From VAYN01 sp964540905 (GTDB lineage Bacteria > Actinomycetota > Thermoleophilia > Solirubrobacterales > 70-9): DNA of 64,000 bases. The stretch is taken from positions 9,580 through 73,579 of the forward strand of contig CAZIOS010000011.1 of the NCBI GenBank assembly GCA_964540905.1, written 5' to 3'. Shown here piece by piece: positions 32,995 to 41,963 of this stretch (within the stretch, counting starts at the first letter, position 1; each line of letters begins with the position of its first letter). The notes under the pieces were generated by a model. The model was not told the DNA's origin, did not search any database, and saw only the letters and a list, made by a program, of their open reading frames with translations. A program made the position numbers and the translations under genes.

Positions 32995-34295
32995 AGCACC
33001 GTCACCGCGACCAGGACCAGCGAGAGCGCCGAGGTGACCGCGACCGTCGCCGCCGTCAGCCCGTCGACGGCGCCGCGGTTGCGGTCCTCCCCCATCAGCT
33101 CCGGGTTGCGCGCCAGCCGCCAGATGAAGAAGAGGTTGATCGGCAGCAGCAGCCCGTTCACCACCTGCACCCCGACCAGCAGCGCGATCACCGGGATCCC
33201 GGGGATCACGGCGACGACCGTGGAGAGGGCGATCATCGCCGCGATCACGCCCATGAAGACGGGCGCCTCGCGTGCCCGGCGGCCGACCCCCTTCTCGAAG
33301 CCGAGCGACTCCGAGAGCACGTAGGCGGTGGCGATCGGCAGGATCGCTGCCGCCAGCAGGCTGGCGCCGAGCAGGCCGATCCCGAACAGCAGCTCCGCGT
33401 ACTGGCCGGCCAGCGGCCCCAGCGCCTTCGCTGCGTCGGCGGCGGAGCCGATCGTGTGGACGCCGCCGGCGTAGAGGGTGGCGGCGGTGGCGATGATGAT
33501 GAAGGCGGCGATCAGGTTGGCGAAGAGGGCGCCGGCGACCGCCTCGCGGCTCTCGGCCTTGAGCTCGTCCTTGCCCGCCCCGCGCTCGACCACCGCCGAC
33601 TGCAGGTAGAGCTGCATGTAGGGGGTGATGGTGGTGCCGGCGGTGGCGACGAACAGCAGCAGGTAGGCGGGGCTGGTCTGGATCTGGGGGACGACCAGCG
33701 AGTGGCCGACTTCGCCCCAGTCGGGGTGGGCGAGGATCGCCGCGACCGGGTAGGCGAAGAAGGGGATCGTCAGCCAGATGAAGATGCGCTCGGCGGAGCG
33801 GTAGGAGCCGCGCAGGATGATCAGCCAGATGCAGCCGGCGGCGATCGGGACCGAGACCTGGACCGGGATCCCGGCCAGCCCCAGCGCCGCGCCGACGCCG
33901 ACGAAGTCGGAGATGCAGATGCCGACGCTGGCGATCAGCACCGCGGTGGTGGCGAAGGCCGACCAGCGGATCCCGTAGCGCTCGCGGATCAGCTCGGCCA
34001 GGCCCTTGCCGGTGATCACCCCCATCCGCGCCGCCGCCCGCTGCACCAGCGCCAGCGAGACGGTGATCAGGACCATCGCCCAGAGCAGGCTGTAGCCGTA
34101 CTTGGCGCCGACCGAGGAGTAGGTGGCGACGCCGCCGGCGTCGTTGCCGGCGTTGGCGGCGATCAGGCCGGGGCCGAGCAGGCCGAGGAAGACGAGGACG
34201 CGGCTACGCCGCGAGCGCAGCCGGGCAGGCAGGTGCGGCCGGGCGCTCGTCAGCGACCGGGCGCGGCGCATGGCGGCCCGTACTCGGGACGCCAT
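32985..34295 (-). CDS. Nramp-family-like transporter with altered metal site
   Basis: 436 residues from ATG 34295. Eleven or so helices in the Nramp arrangement (GPGLIAANAGNDAGGVATYS, then LLWAMVLITVSLALVQRAAA and GVITGKGLAELIRERYG). The metal-binding DPGN of helix 1 reads DAGG, and the helix 6 MPH region reads TTITPYMQ, so the transition-metal ligands Asn and Met are gone. This is the pattern reported for Nramp-related magnesium transporters. Downstream of a soluble MgtE-N/CBS gene in the same direction (60-bp gap), which supports magnesium. Confidence 0.85.
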   Translation of the reverse strand: MASRVRAAMRRARSLTSARPHLPARLRSRRSRVLVFLGLLGPGLIAANAGNDAGGVATYSSVGAKYGYSLLWAMVLITVSLALVQRAAARMGVITGKGLAELIRERYGIRWSAFATTAVLIASVGICISDFVGVGAALGLAGIPVQVSVPIAAGCIWLIILRGSYRSAERIFIWLTIPFFAYPVAAILAHPDWGEVGHSLVVPQIQTSPAYLLLFVATAGTTITPYMQLYLQSAVVERGAGKDELKAESREAVAGALFANLIAAFIIIATAATLYAGGVHTIGSAADAAKALGPLAGQYAELLFGIGLLGASLLAAAILPIATAYVLSESLGFEKGVGRRAREAPVFMGVIAAMIALSTVVAVIPGIPVIALLVGVQVVNGLLLPINLFFIWRLARNPELMGEDRNRGAVDGLTAATVAVTSALSLVLVAVTVLGL

Positions 34296-34355
34296 CGAGT
34301 GCCTCGTGTTCGATCAGGATCGCCATCGCGCCGGGCAGTCTACGCTCGCCCGCGC

Positions 34356-35633
34356 CTACTCGTCCCCGAGCAGGCCGAACCGCCGCCGCCAGCCCTTCGG
34401 CAGCATCACCTCGAGTACGTCGTCGACGGTGACGACGCCGATCATCCGTTCCTCGGCGTCGAGGACCGGCGCCGCGATCAGGTTGTAGTCGGCCATCAGC
34501 CGGGCGACTTCCTCGAAGTCGGCCTCGGGGATCAGGTGCGGGACGTACTGCAGGTCCAGCTCCGTCAGGCCCGCCTCGGGGTCGGCGCGGACCAGGGCCG
34601 CCAGCGGCACCGCGCCGAGGAAGCGGTGGCCGGCGTCCATCACGTAGACGCTCGACAGCATCTCGTCGGCGAGCGAGCTGCGGCGGACCCGCTCCAGCGC
34701 CTCGCCGGCCGTCGCCTGGCGGTAGACGCTGACGAAGTCGGGGCTCATCAGGCCACCCGCCTCGGCTGGGTCGTAGCCGAGCAGCGCCCGCACCTTGCGC
34801 TGCTGCGGCGCCGGCAGCAGATCGAGGACCACCGCCCGCCGCCGCTCGTCCAGCTCGGCGATCAGGTCGGCGGCGTCGTCGGGCGCCATGCGGGCGATCA
34901 CGGCGGCGACGTCGGCGTCGGAGCGGCGCTCGATGAACTCGAGCTGGTGCTGCTCGTCGAGCTCCTCGAAGACGTCGGCCTCGAGCTCGCGGTCGTCCTG
35001 GCCGACCGCCTGGATGATCTCCTCCCCCTCGCGGTGGGAGGCGGCCTCGACCAGGTCGGCGATCTGGGCCGGGTGGAGTTTCGCCAGCCGCGGGTGGAGG
35101 ACGCGCAGGCGCACCGAGGCGGCATCGCCGGCGAAGGGCTCGACGCTGGCCCAGTCGAGGAACTCGCCGGTGGCGATCCGGCGGCCGAGCGGCCGCGGCA
35201 GCAGCCGGCGCATCCCCCCGCGGGCGCCGGTGTCGACGCCGACGACGCGCCACCAGCCCTCGACCCGCGCCAGCTCGACCTCGTTCGCCCGCACCAGCCG
35301 CGCCCCCTCGACGTTGATCAGCTGATGGTCGAGGACGTCGTGCTTGAGCAGCACCTCCTCCGGCCGCCGCGCGAACGGCCGCAGGTCGAGCTTGGCCTTG
35401 CTGAGAACCGCTTCGCCGGGGGCGAGGTCGGCGAGCCGCTCCGAGGGCAGGTAGGACTGGCGCCCGGCCACCGTCACCAACAGCCCCGTGATCGGCGGGT
35501 AGCCGGCGCCGCTGAGGCGGACGATCAGGTCGTCGACCCGGCCCAGTCGCTGGCCGTCGCTGTCGCGCAGCGCCCCCCCGGTCACCAGCGAGAGGTGGAG
35601 GATCTTCGGCGCCGCGGCCAGCTCCGTAGCCAT
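34356..35633 (-). CDS. Soluble MgtE N-domain and CBS-pair protein with PRC-like N-terminus
   Basis: 425 residues from ATG 35633. Two beta-rich PRC-barrel-like units (about 10-155; GQRLGRVDDLIVRL, GWWRVVGVDTG) are followed by the MgtE intracellular N domain (HPAQIADLVEAASHREGEEI through LGYDPAEAGGLMSP) and a CBS pair (to the end, VVTVDDVLEVMLP). No membrane helices, so it is only the magnesium-sensing part of MgtE. Likely a cytosolic regulator of the transporter encoded next to it. Confidence 0.88.
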   Translation of the reverse strand: MATELAAAPKILHLSLVTGGALRDSDGQRLGRVDDLIVRLSGAGYPPITGLLVTVAGRQSYLPSERLADLAPGEAVLSKAKLDLRPFARRPEEVLLKHDVLDHQLINVEGARLVRANEVELARVEGWWRVVGVDTGARGGMRRLLPRPLGRRIATGEFLDWASVEPFAGDAASVRLRVLHPRLAKLHPAQIADLVEAASHREGEEIIQAVGQDDRELEADVFEELDEQHQLEFIERRSDADVAAVIARMAPDDAADLIAELDERRRAVVLDLLPAPQQRKVRALLGYDPAEAGGLMSPDFVSVYRQATAGEALERVRRSSLADEMLSSVYVMDAGHRFLGAVPLAALVRADPEAGLTELDLQYVPHLIPEADFEEVARLMADYNLIAAPVLDAEERMIGVVTVDDVLEVMLPKGWRRRFGLLGDE

Positions 35634-35639
35634 GGCGAC

Positions 35640-35645
35640 ATCCTA
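35640..35645 (-). promoter_or_regulatory. -10 box TAGGAT, leaderless start of the MgtE-N/CBS gene
   Basis: TAGGAT (minus strand) with 6 bases to ATG 35633. Confidence 0.6.
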
Positions 35646-35684
35646 GGCGCCGGCCCGGCCTCGCGTGCGCGCTCGCGGCCCGGC

Positions 35685-36767
35685 TCAGCGGCCGGCGTCG
35701 CCGGGGGCGAGCCCCATCCGCAGCGCCCCGGCGACCTCGAGCATCGCGCCGTGGGCGCTGGGGCAGACCGCGGTCTGGTTGACGAAGCTGTGGACGAGGC
35801 CGGAGTGGCGGCGCAGGGCGACGTGGACGCCGGCCTCGCGCAGCCGCTCGGCGTAGGCCTCGCCCTCGTCGCGCAGCGGGTCGAAGCCGGCGGTGGTGAC
35901 GTAGGCGGGCGGCAGGCCGCGCAGGTCGGGCGCCCGCAGGATCGAGATCCGCGGGTCGCTCCTGTCGGTCCCCTCCGGCAGGTAGTGGCGTTCGAACTGC
36001 TCCATGTCCGCCTTGGTCAGCAGGAAGCCCTCGGCGAAGAGCTGGCGCGAGGGGAGGTCGCCGGCGGTGTCGGTGGGCGGGTAGATCAGCAGCTGCATCG
36101 CCGGCATCGCGCCGCCGCCGGCGCGCGCCAGCAGGCTGACGACGGCGGCCATGTTGCCGCCGGCGCTATCGCCGCCGACCGCGATCCGCTCCGGGTCGAG
36201 GCCCAGCTCGGTGGCGTTGGCGGCGGCCCAGGCGAAGCCGGCCCAGGCGTCTTCGAGCGGGGCCGGGAAGGGATGCTCCGGCGCCAGCCGGTAGTCGATC
36301 GCGAGCACCGCGGTGCCGGACTCGGCGGCGAGGAAGCGGCAGACGCCGTCGTGGGTGTCGAGGTCGCCGATCACCCAGCCGCCGCCGTGGTAGTAGACGA
36401 GGAGCGGCGGCGACGTGCCGGCGGGCAGGCCGCTCGGAACGTAGAGCCGGGCCGGGATCGGCCCGGCGGCGCCCGGGACCTCGATCGCCTCGACCCGTGC
36501 CATCGGGATCGGCGGCCGGGCGGCGACCACCTGTGCCTCGCGCCGGCTCTCGGCCCGCGCCGCCGCCACCGACTTGCCGACCAGGAAGGTGGGGCTGCCG
36601 GCGAGCTCGGCCAGCTTCAGCAGCGCCTGGACGTCGCTGGCGAGGGTCTGCCCGTCGATCGTCAGCGGCGCTCCGAACAGCCGCCGCTGACGCCGCGGCG
36701 ACATCCCGCAGACGGACTTGATCAGCCGGTGCTCGGCGCGAGGGGGGAGGCGGGGTGGAGGGGTCAT
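35685..36767 (-). CDS. Alpha/beta hydrolase, acetyl-esterase/HSL type
   Basis: 360 residues from ATG 36767 (GTG 36776 is possible but lies only three bases from a TAGCCT box). Oxyanion-hole motif YYHGGGWVIGD and nucleophile GDSAGGNMAAV mark the hormone-sensitive-lipase family; acidic residue in TAGFDPLRDEG and the final His in HSGLVHSFVNQ complete the triad. Predicted esterase for small or acyl esters. Confidence 0.94.
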   Translation of the reverse strand: MTPPPRLPPRAEHRLIKSVCGMSPRRQRRLFGAPLTIDGQTLASDVQALLKLAELAGSPTFLVGKSVAAARAESRREAQVVAARPPIPMARVEAIEVPGAAGPIPARLYVPSGLPAGTSPPLLVYYHGGGWVIGDLDTHDGVCRFLAAESGTAVLAIDYRLAPEHPFPAPLEDAWAGFAWAAANATELGLDPERIAVGGDSAGGNMAAVVSLLARAGGGAMPAMQLLIYPPTDTAGDLPSRQLFAEGFLLTKADMEQFERHYLPEGTDRSDPRISILRAPDLRGLPPAYVTTAGFDPLRDEGEAYAERLREAGVHVALRRHSGLVHSFVNQTAVCPSAHGAMLEVAGALRMGLAPGDAGR

Positions 36768-36950
36768 CGGCCGCACCGGAGGCTATCGGCGACCGATGTC
36801 ACACACTCCGCCGCCACCGCGATATGGCGTCGGAGGGTCGATGGAGGCGACTGCGACTCCCGCCCCGCCCGCCCCGAGTCCGAGCGGCCCTTCCGCCGGG
36901 CGATCACCGAGACGCCGCGGCACGACGCGACCGTGGTGCTCGGCTGACCC

Positions 36951-37235
36951 TCAGTCGTCCTCGTCGGCGCCGATCAGCGATTCCTCGCCGGGCGAGAGAT
37001 GGCCCTCGAGTATGCGCCGGCTGCTCCTCACCATCAGGTCATGACTTTCCTGCCGCAGCCTGGGGTCGTTGATGTTCACGCCGGGGGAGCCGTGGCGCCA
37101 GCCGTCCGCCGCTCCCACGGTCACGGTCGCCCGCTCTTCCCCGTTCTGCCTCAGGTAGGTCGCCAGGGGCTCGGGAAGCTCACCGGGCTCGGTCGGGTGA
37201 AACTCCAGAGGCTCGTGATCGGTGGCGTCGCTCAT
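36951..37235 (-). CDS. Small acidic protein of unknown function
   Basis: 94 residues from ATG 37235. Hydrophilic, no membrane segment; contains EPLATYLRQNGEERATVTVG and ends in an acidic GADEDD. A TAAATT box 6 bases before the ATG supports it as a leaderless gene. Not recognised. The 183 bp between its end and the esterase start hold nothing I can assign. Confidence 0.65.
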   Translation of the reverse strand: MSDATDHEPLEFHPTEPGELPEPLATYLRQNGEERATVTVGAADGWRHGSPGVNINDPRLRQESHDLMVRSSRRILEGHLSPGEESLIGADEDD

Positions 37236-37241
37236 ACTGAG

Positions 37242-37247
37242 AATTTA
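37242..37247 (-). promoter_or_regulatory. -10 box TAAATT of the small acidic protein gene
   Basis: TAAATT (minus strand), 6 bases from ATG 37235. Confidence 0.55.
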
Positions 37248-37275
37248 GCAGCGCGTGGGGCTGCCTCTGACCGAA

Positions 37276-38541
37276 TCACTCCCTGACCCGGGGGAGGAAG
37301 GCGCTGAGGGTAAGGGCGAAGGTCGCCAGCCAGGAAAGCGCGGCGAGTGGGATCCAGGTCACCAAGATGGTGTGCGCTCGATCGGCGCTGACGGTCATCG
37401 AGGCGGCCGCGATGAACGCAAGGGCGCCGATCGTCGCCGTCAGCGTTCGGATCCCGAACAGAATCCGGGTCGCGAGGAGGTGCTCGCCGGGCCGGGCCAG
37501 GAAGGCGCCGATCAGGGCTGGGATGGCGACCAGGAGCACGGCGGCGGTGTCGCTGGCCCGGGCCACGTTGTGGTGGAAGACGACGCCGGCGGTGAGCGTC
37601 GCCGACACCGCCGCGCCCAGCGCCGCGGCGTTGCGTGGCAGCCCTCTGCGGATCGCGCGGAGATCGGTGCGGAGCACCCAGTTGGCATCGGACGGCACGT
37701 TGGTGAGATGAAGGTGGATGCGCTCCCCGAGCGTTTCGCTCTTGTCCGTCCTGGTCTTCCCGTCGGTGGTGACCGCCGACAGCATGCCGTCGATCAGCTC
37801 GAGGTTCTCCGGCGCTTTCACCTCGCAGTGATAGCTGCGCGCCATGCCGCCGCCGCCGGCTATCCAGCGGAAGCTCGCCGGCTTCCAGCCGAGCGCCGTC
37901 AGCACGGCCTCGCCGAGCTTTTCAGATCCGTACCCGACCGGCTCGTTGTAGGCGAACTTGATCACCCGCCTCGCGCCTGGATCTGAGATCGGCGTCAGTA
38001 CGAGGAAGTTCTGCGCCAGATCGCGAGCCAGGTTCCTCAACTGGGTGTCACGGGCGAGCAGTCGCCGCCCGACTGGCGAGGATCGCTTGGGGTCGAACGC
38101 CTTCCGCACGGCCTCGGCGCTGTTCGCGGGAGAGGAGCTGGCGACCCCCTGGAGATCCAGGGCGGTTTGCGGGTCGAGCTCCTGACCGTGCTCTCTAAGC
38201 ACCGTGCCGGCACGGGCGATCAGCGTGCCGGCGGCGACCCGCTCGTTTTTGTTCCTGGCGATCAGGGGCAGACTGCGCCCCTCCTCGTCACGGAGGTCGA
38301 AGGCAACCAGGGATTTCTTCGCCAGCAGGGCGAGCGGCACGAGGGGGACCCCGGAGTTGAGGTTTGTCACATCCACATAGTTGTCGGGGAGCTTGAAGTC
38401 AACGCTGACCGATCTTCTGGCGATCTGCTCGTCTTCGAAGGCGATCTGCTCAACTCTGCGACTGATCCACCGCGGATAGGTCAGCATGTCGGCCATGTGG
38501 GCCCCATGCACCAGGTCCGCCCTGGTGAGACGTTCGATCAA
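37276..38541 (-). CDS. Unknown protein with four C-terminal membrane helices
   Basis: 421 residues from TTG 38541, overlapping the upstream stop (TTGA). A long soluble N-terminal region (about 1-300) with LPLIARNKNERVAAGTLIAR and FLVLTPISDPGARRVIKFAY precedes four helices (NAAALGAAVSATLTAGVVF, AVLLVAIPALIGAFLA, LTATIGALAFIAAASM, WIPLAALSWLATFALTLSAF). Recalls uncharacterised actinobacterial proteins, but I cannot name the family. Encoded with the coiled-coil membrane protein upstream, suggesting a pair. Confidence 0.8.
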   Translation of the reverse strand: MIERLTRADLVHGAHMADMLTYPRWISRRVEQIAFEDEQIARRSVSVDFKLPDNYVDVTNLNSGVPLVPLALLAKKSLVAFDLRDEEGRSLPLIARNKNERVAAGTLIARAGTVLREHGQELDPQTALDLQGVASSSPANSAEAVRKAFDPKRSSPVGRRLLARDTQLRNLARDLAQNFLVLTPISDPGARRVIKFAYNEPVGYGSEKLGEAVLTALGWKPASFRWIAGGGGMARSYHCEVKAPENLELIDGMLSAVTTDGKTRTDKSETLGERIHLHLTNVPSDANWVLRTDLRAIRRGLPRNAAALGAAVSATLTAGVVFHHNVARASDTAAVLLVAIPALIGAFLARPGEHLLATRILFGIRTLTATIGALAFIAAASMTVSADRAHTILVTWIPLAALSWLATFALTLSAFLPRVRE

Positions 38542-38915
38542 CTTTCGGTGAATATGTCCGGGCGCAGCTTCAGCGCCTTGTCCATCGCCTCTTTGTCGGC
38601 GAAGCCCAAGACAACCTTGGCCTGCGTTTCCGCCACCTTGGCCTGTTCCTCGGCCTTGTCGCGCTTCACCTTTTCCTCATCGGCGGTCTTGTGCGCCTGC
38701 CGGGAGTCTTCCCTCGCCGCCGCGGTCGCCTGCTGGCCGAAGAAGTAGGTGGGTACCGCCCCGGTGATGACGCCGACCAGGGTGCCGAGCACGGCCCATA
38801 CCTTGAGGCCAGAGTCGATTCCTTCCTTCTCGAAGACGACGATGAAGATCCCGCCGGCCAGGGCGATGAGCGCCAAGGCGATGATCGTGGACTGCCAACT
38901 GGGCTTGCTGTTCAC
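38538..38915 (-). CDS. Unknown two-helix membrane protein with coiled coil
   Basis: 125 residues from GTG 38915, chosen because GGGGAG lies 7 bases before it; GTG 38930 is in frame but overlaps that ribosome site. Two helices (TIIALALIALAGGIFIVVF, AVLGTLVGVITGAVPTYFF) and then a charged heptad-like stretch (REDSRQAHKTADEEKVKRDK). Overlaps the next gene by four bases. Function unknown. Confidence 0.78.
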   Translation of the reverse strand: MNSKPSWQSTIIALALIALAGGIFIVVFEKEGIDSGLKVWAVLGTLVGVITGAVPTYFFGQQATAAAREDSRQAHKTADEEKVKRDKAEEQAKVAETQAKVVLGFADKEAMDKALKLRPDIFTES

Positions 38916-39009
38916 GGAGTGTCTCCCCACGTAGGACTGGTTAATAGCACCCGATTAAAACAGCAAACCTACGTGAAGGGAGGGCCGGCTCGGCGACCGG
39001 CGCGACGGC

Positions 39010-41832
39010 TCAGCCGCAGCCGGTGTTGTTGCCGCACGAGGAGCAGGTGTAGCAGGAGCCCGTCCGCTGCATCATGCCGCCGCACTGCTCGCAGGCCGGG
39101 CCGAGGTCGAGGCCCTTCATCCTCGCCGGGCGGACCGGGGGGGAGTCGGTGAAGGCCGCCGCCGCGGGGACCGGCTCGCTCGCCTTGGCCTTCGCCGCCG
39201 CGCCGCCGCCGTTGGCCGGCTTGGCGTGACCGTTGCCGCCGTTGGCCGGGCCGGCGGTGTCGGTCGCGATCCCGAGCCCGAGCTGGGCGGTCTCGGCCTC
39301 CTGTTTGGCCCGCACCTCGCTGGTCATGATCCCCAATTCCTCGAGCGTGTCGGTGTCCTCGACGAAGCGGCTGGCGACCCAGCGCATGATGTAGTCGGGC
39401 AGCGATTTGGCGAAGGGGATCTCCGGGTTGCCGGTGATGCCCTCCGGCTCGAAGCGCATGTAGCTGAACTTGCGCACGAAGTCTTCGAGCGGCACGCCGT
39501 ACTGGAGCCCGAGCGAGATCGCCGTCGCGAAGGCGTTCATCAGCCCCCGCATCGTCGAGCCCTCCTTGCCGATGTCGGTGAGGAAGATCTCGCCGACCGA
39601 GCCGTCCTCGTATTTGCCGGCGGTGATGTAGCCCTCGTGGCCGGCGATCGAGAACTTGTGGGTGATCGATTCGCGCTCGCGCGGCATCCGTTTGCGCTCC
39701 GGCGGCGCCGCCACGACCTCGACCTCCTTCTCCTCCTGGGCGTCGGTGCGCAGCGCCTGCGCCGTCTTCGAGCCGTCGCGGTAGATCGCCAGCGCCTTGA
39801 GGCCGCCGGTCCAGCCGCGCGTGTAGGCGTCGGCGATGTCGGCGATCGTCGCCGACTGCGGCAGGTTGACCGTCTTCGAGATCGCCCCGGAGATGAACGG
39901 CTGCGTCGCCGCCATCATGTCGATGTGGCCGGTATGGGAGATCGCCCGCTCGCCGACCGCGACGTCGAACACCGGCAGGTGCTCGTCCTTGAGGCCGGGG
40001 GCGCCGACGATCGTGTTCTTCTCGGCGATGTGGGCGTTGATCTGGTCGATCTCCGCCTCCGAGTAGCCCATCGCCCGCAGCGCCATCGGCACCGACTGGT
40101 TGACGATCGTCATCTGGCCGCCGCCGACCAGCTCCTTGAACTTGACCAGCGAGAAGTCGGGCTCGATCCCGGTCGTGTCGCAGTCCATCAGGAAGCTGAT
40201 CGTCCCGGTCGGCGCCAGCACCGTCGCCTGCGCGTTGCGGTAGCCGTGCTCCTCGCCGAGCTCGACCGCCTCGTCCCAGGCCCGCTGCGCGGCCGCGAGC
40301 AGATCGCCCTTGATCCCGCTCGGGTCGACGTCGTGGGAGGCGTCGCGGTGCATCCGCATCACCCCGTTGTGGGCGTCGCGGTTGAGCTCGTAGGCCTCGT
40401 AGGGGCCGGTGGCGCCGGCGGCGATCAGCGCCGACTGGCGGTAGGCGCGGCCGGTCATCAGCGCCGTGATCGCGGCGGCGACGTTGCGGCCGGCGTCGGA
40501 GTCGTAGGGGAGGCCGTCCGACATCAGCAGGGCGCCGAGGTTTGCGTAGCCGAGCCCGAGCTGGCGGAAGCGGTTGGCGTTGGCGGTGATCTCCTCGGTC
40601 GGGTAGCTGGAGAAGCCGACGACGATCTCCTGGGCGAGGAAGACGATGTCGACCGCGTGCTCGAAGGGCTCGACGTCGAAGCTGCCGTCCTCGCGGCGGA
40701 ATTTCATCAGGTTGAGCGAGGCCAGGTTGCAGGCCGAGTCGTCGACGTGCATGTACTCGCTGCAGGGGTTGGAGGCGTTGATCCGGCCCGACTCGGGGCA
40801 GGTGTGCCAGCGGTTGATCGTGGTGTCGTACTGGATGCCGGGGTCGGCGCAGCGCCAAGCGGCGTCGGCGATCTGGTTCATCAGCCCGCGCGCGTCGAGC
40901 GTCTCCACCGGCTCGCCGGTGACCCGCGCGGTCAGCTGCCAGTCCTCGCCGGCCTCGACCGCCTGCATGAAGTCGTCGGTGACGCGGACCGAGTTGTTGG
41001 CGTTCTGGTACTGGATCGAGGTGAAGCCCTCGCCGTCGATCGACATGTCGAAGCCGGCTTCGCGCAGCGCTTCGGCCTTCTTCTCCTCGTCGGCCTTGCA
41101 CCAGATGAAGTGCTCGATGTCCGGGTGGTCGACGTCGAGCACGACCATCTTCGCCGCCCGCCGCGTCTTGCCGCCGGACTTGATCGTGCCGGCCCAGGCG
41201 TCGGCGCCGCGCATGAAGGAGACCGGGCCGCTGGCGGTGCCGCCCTTCTTCAGCGGCTCGGTCGAGCCGCGGATGTTGGAGAGGTTGATGCCGGAGCCGG
41301 AGCCGCCGCGGAAGATCTTGCCCTCTTTGGTGTTCCAGTCCAAGATGCTCTCCATCGTGTCCTCGACGCTGAGGATGAAGCAGGCGCTGCACTGCGGCGT
41401 CTCCTCGAAGCCGACGTTGAACCAGACCGGCGAGTTGAAGGCCGCTTTCTGGTTGAGCAGGATCGAGGTCAGCTCCGCCTCGAAGGCGCCGGCGTCCTCG
41501 TCGGAGGCGAAGTAGCCGCCGTCGCGCCCCCAGTTCGAGATCGTCCCGGCGACGCGGCCGATCATCTGTTTGACCGAGCTCTCGCGCTCGGGGCTGCCGA
41601 GCTGCCCGCGGAAGTACTTCTGGGCGACGATGTTGGTCGCGTTCTGGGACCAGCTCTTGGGGAACTCGACCCCGCGCTGCTCGAATGCCGGGCTCTCGGG
41701 ATTGCCGATCACCGCGTCGCGGAGCTCCCACTCGACCTGGTCGAAGGGATGCACGCCGGCAGTCGAGAACCGCCGCTCTATCGAGAGGCCCTGCAGACCG
41801 TTTTGGGGAGCGGTGGTGGCGGTCTTGGACAT
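39010..41832 (-). CDS. nrdJ: Vitamin B12-dependent (class II) ribonucleotide reductase
   Basis: Makes deoxyribonucleotides using adenosylcobalamin, without oxygen. 940 residues from ATG 41832, with GAGGAGAA upstream. FNSPVWFNVGFEETPQCSAC is the start of the catalytic barrel; GGSGSGINLSNIRGS, NPCSEYMHVDDSACNLASLN and ATVLAPTGTISFLMDCDTTG follow. The C-terminus ends in a Cys-rich tail (CEQCGGMMQRTGSCYTCSSC) that re-reduces the active site. A linker rich in Ala/Gly precedes it. No class I genes nearby. Confidence 0.96.
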   Translation of the reverse strand: MSKTATTAPQNGLQGLSIERRFSTAGVHPFDQVEWELRDAVIGNPESPAFEQRGVEFPKSWSQNATNIVAQKYFRGQLGSPERESSVKQMIGRVAGTISNWGRDGGYFASDEDAGAFEAELTSILLNQKAAFNSPVWFNVGFEETPQCSACFILSVEDTMESILDWNTKEGKIFRGGSGSGINLSNIRGSTEPLKKGGTASGPVSFMRGADAWAGTIKSGGKTRRAAKMVVLDVDHPDIEHFIWCKADEEKKAEALREAGFDMSIDGEGFTSIQYQNANNSVRVTDDFMQAVEAGEDWQLTARVTGEPVETLDARGLMNQIADAAWRCADPGIQYDTTINRWHTCPESGRINASNPCSEYMHVDDSACNLASLNLMKFRREDGSFDVEPFEHAVDIVFLAQEIVVGFSSYPTEEITANANRFRQLGLGYANLGALLMSDGLPYDSDAGRNVAAAITALMTGRAYRQSALIAAGATGPYEAYELNRDAHNGVMRMHRDASHDVDPSGIKGDLLAAAQRAWDEAVELGEEHGYRNAQATVLAPTGTISFLMDCDTTGIEPDFSLVKFKELVGGGQMTIVNQSVPMALRAMGYSEAEIDQINAHIAEKNTIVGAPGLKDEHLPVFDVAVGERAISHTGHIDMMAATQPFISGAISKTVNLPQSATIADIADAYTRGWTGGLKALAIYRDGSKTAQALRTDAQEEKEVEVVAAPPERKRMPRERESITHKFSIAGHEGYITAGKYEDGSVGEIFLTDIGKEGSTMRGLMNAFATAISLGLQYGVPLEDFVRKFSYMRFEPEGITGNPEIPFAKSLPDYIMRWVASRFVEDTDTLEELGIMTSEVRAKQEAETAQLGLGIATDTAGPANGGNGHAKPANGGGAAAKAKASEPVPAAAAFTDSPPVRPARMKGLDLGPACEQCGGMMQRTGSCYTCSSCGNNTGCG

Positions 41833-41948
41833 CGAACTTCTCCTCTCGCAGCGACTTTCAGATGGGCTGAGCAGGATCGTCAACGAGTCGGACAGACTTT
41901 GCGATCGCAGTTCCCGCAAAAGCCGCACATTTCGCGCCTTTCTCCCTC

Positions 41949-41954
41949 TATGGT
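41949..41954 (+). promoter_or_regulatory. -10 box TATGGT, leaderless start of the hemolysin III gene
   Basis: TATGGT with 9 bases to ATG 41964. Confidence 0.5.
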
Positions 41955-41963
41955 GACAAGACG

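Noticed and set aside
36777..36950. Remnant of a gene (frame ending FRRAITETPRHDATVVLG)
   Set aside because: Looks faintly protein-like but has no start, no partner fragments and no recognisable family; left as unassigned intergenic DNA.
41833..41963. B12 riboswitch or NrdR box upstream of nrdJ
   Set aside because: Only about 130 bases separate nrdJ from the divergent gene; no B12-box-like or NrdR-box-like sequence was seen. GCGATCGC and a TTTGCG/CGCAAA hairpin are present but do not match either.
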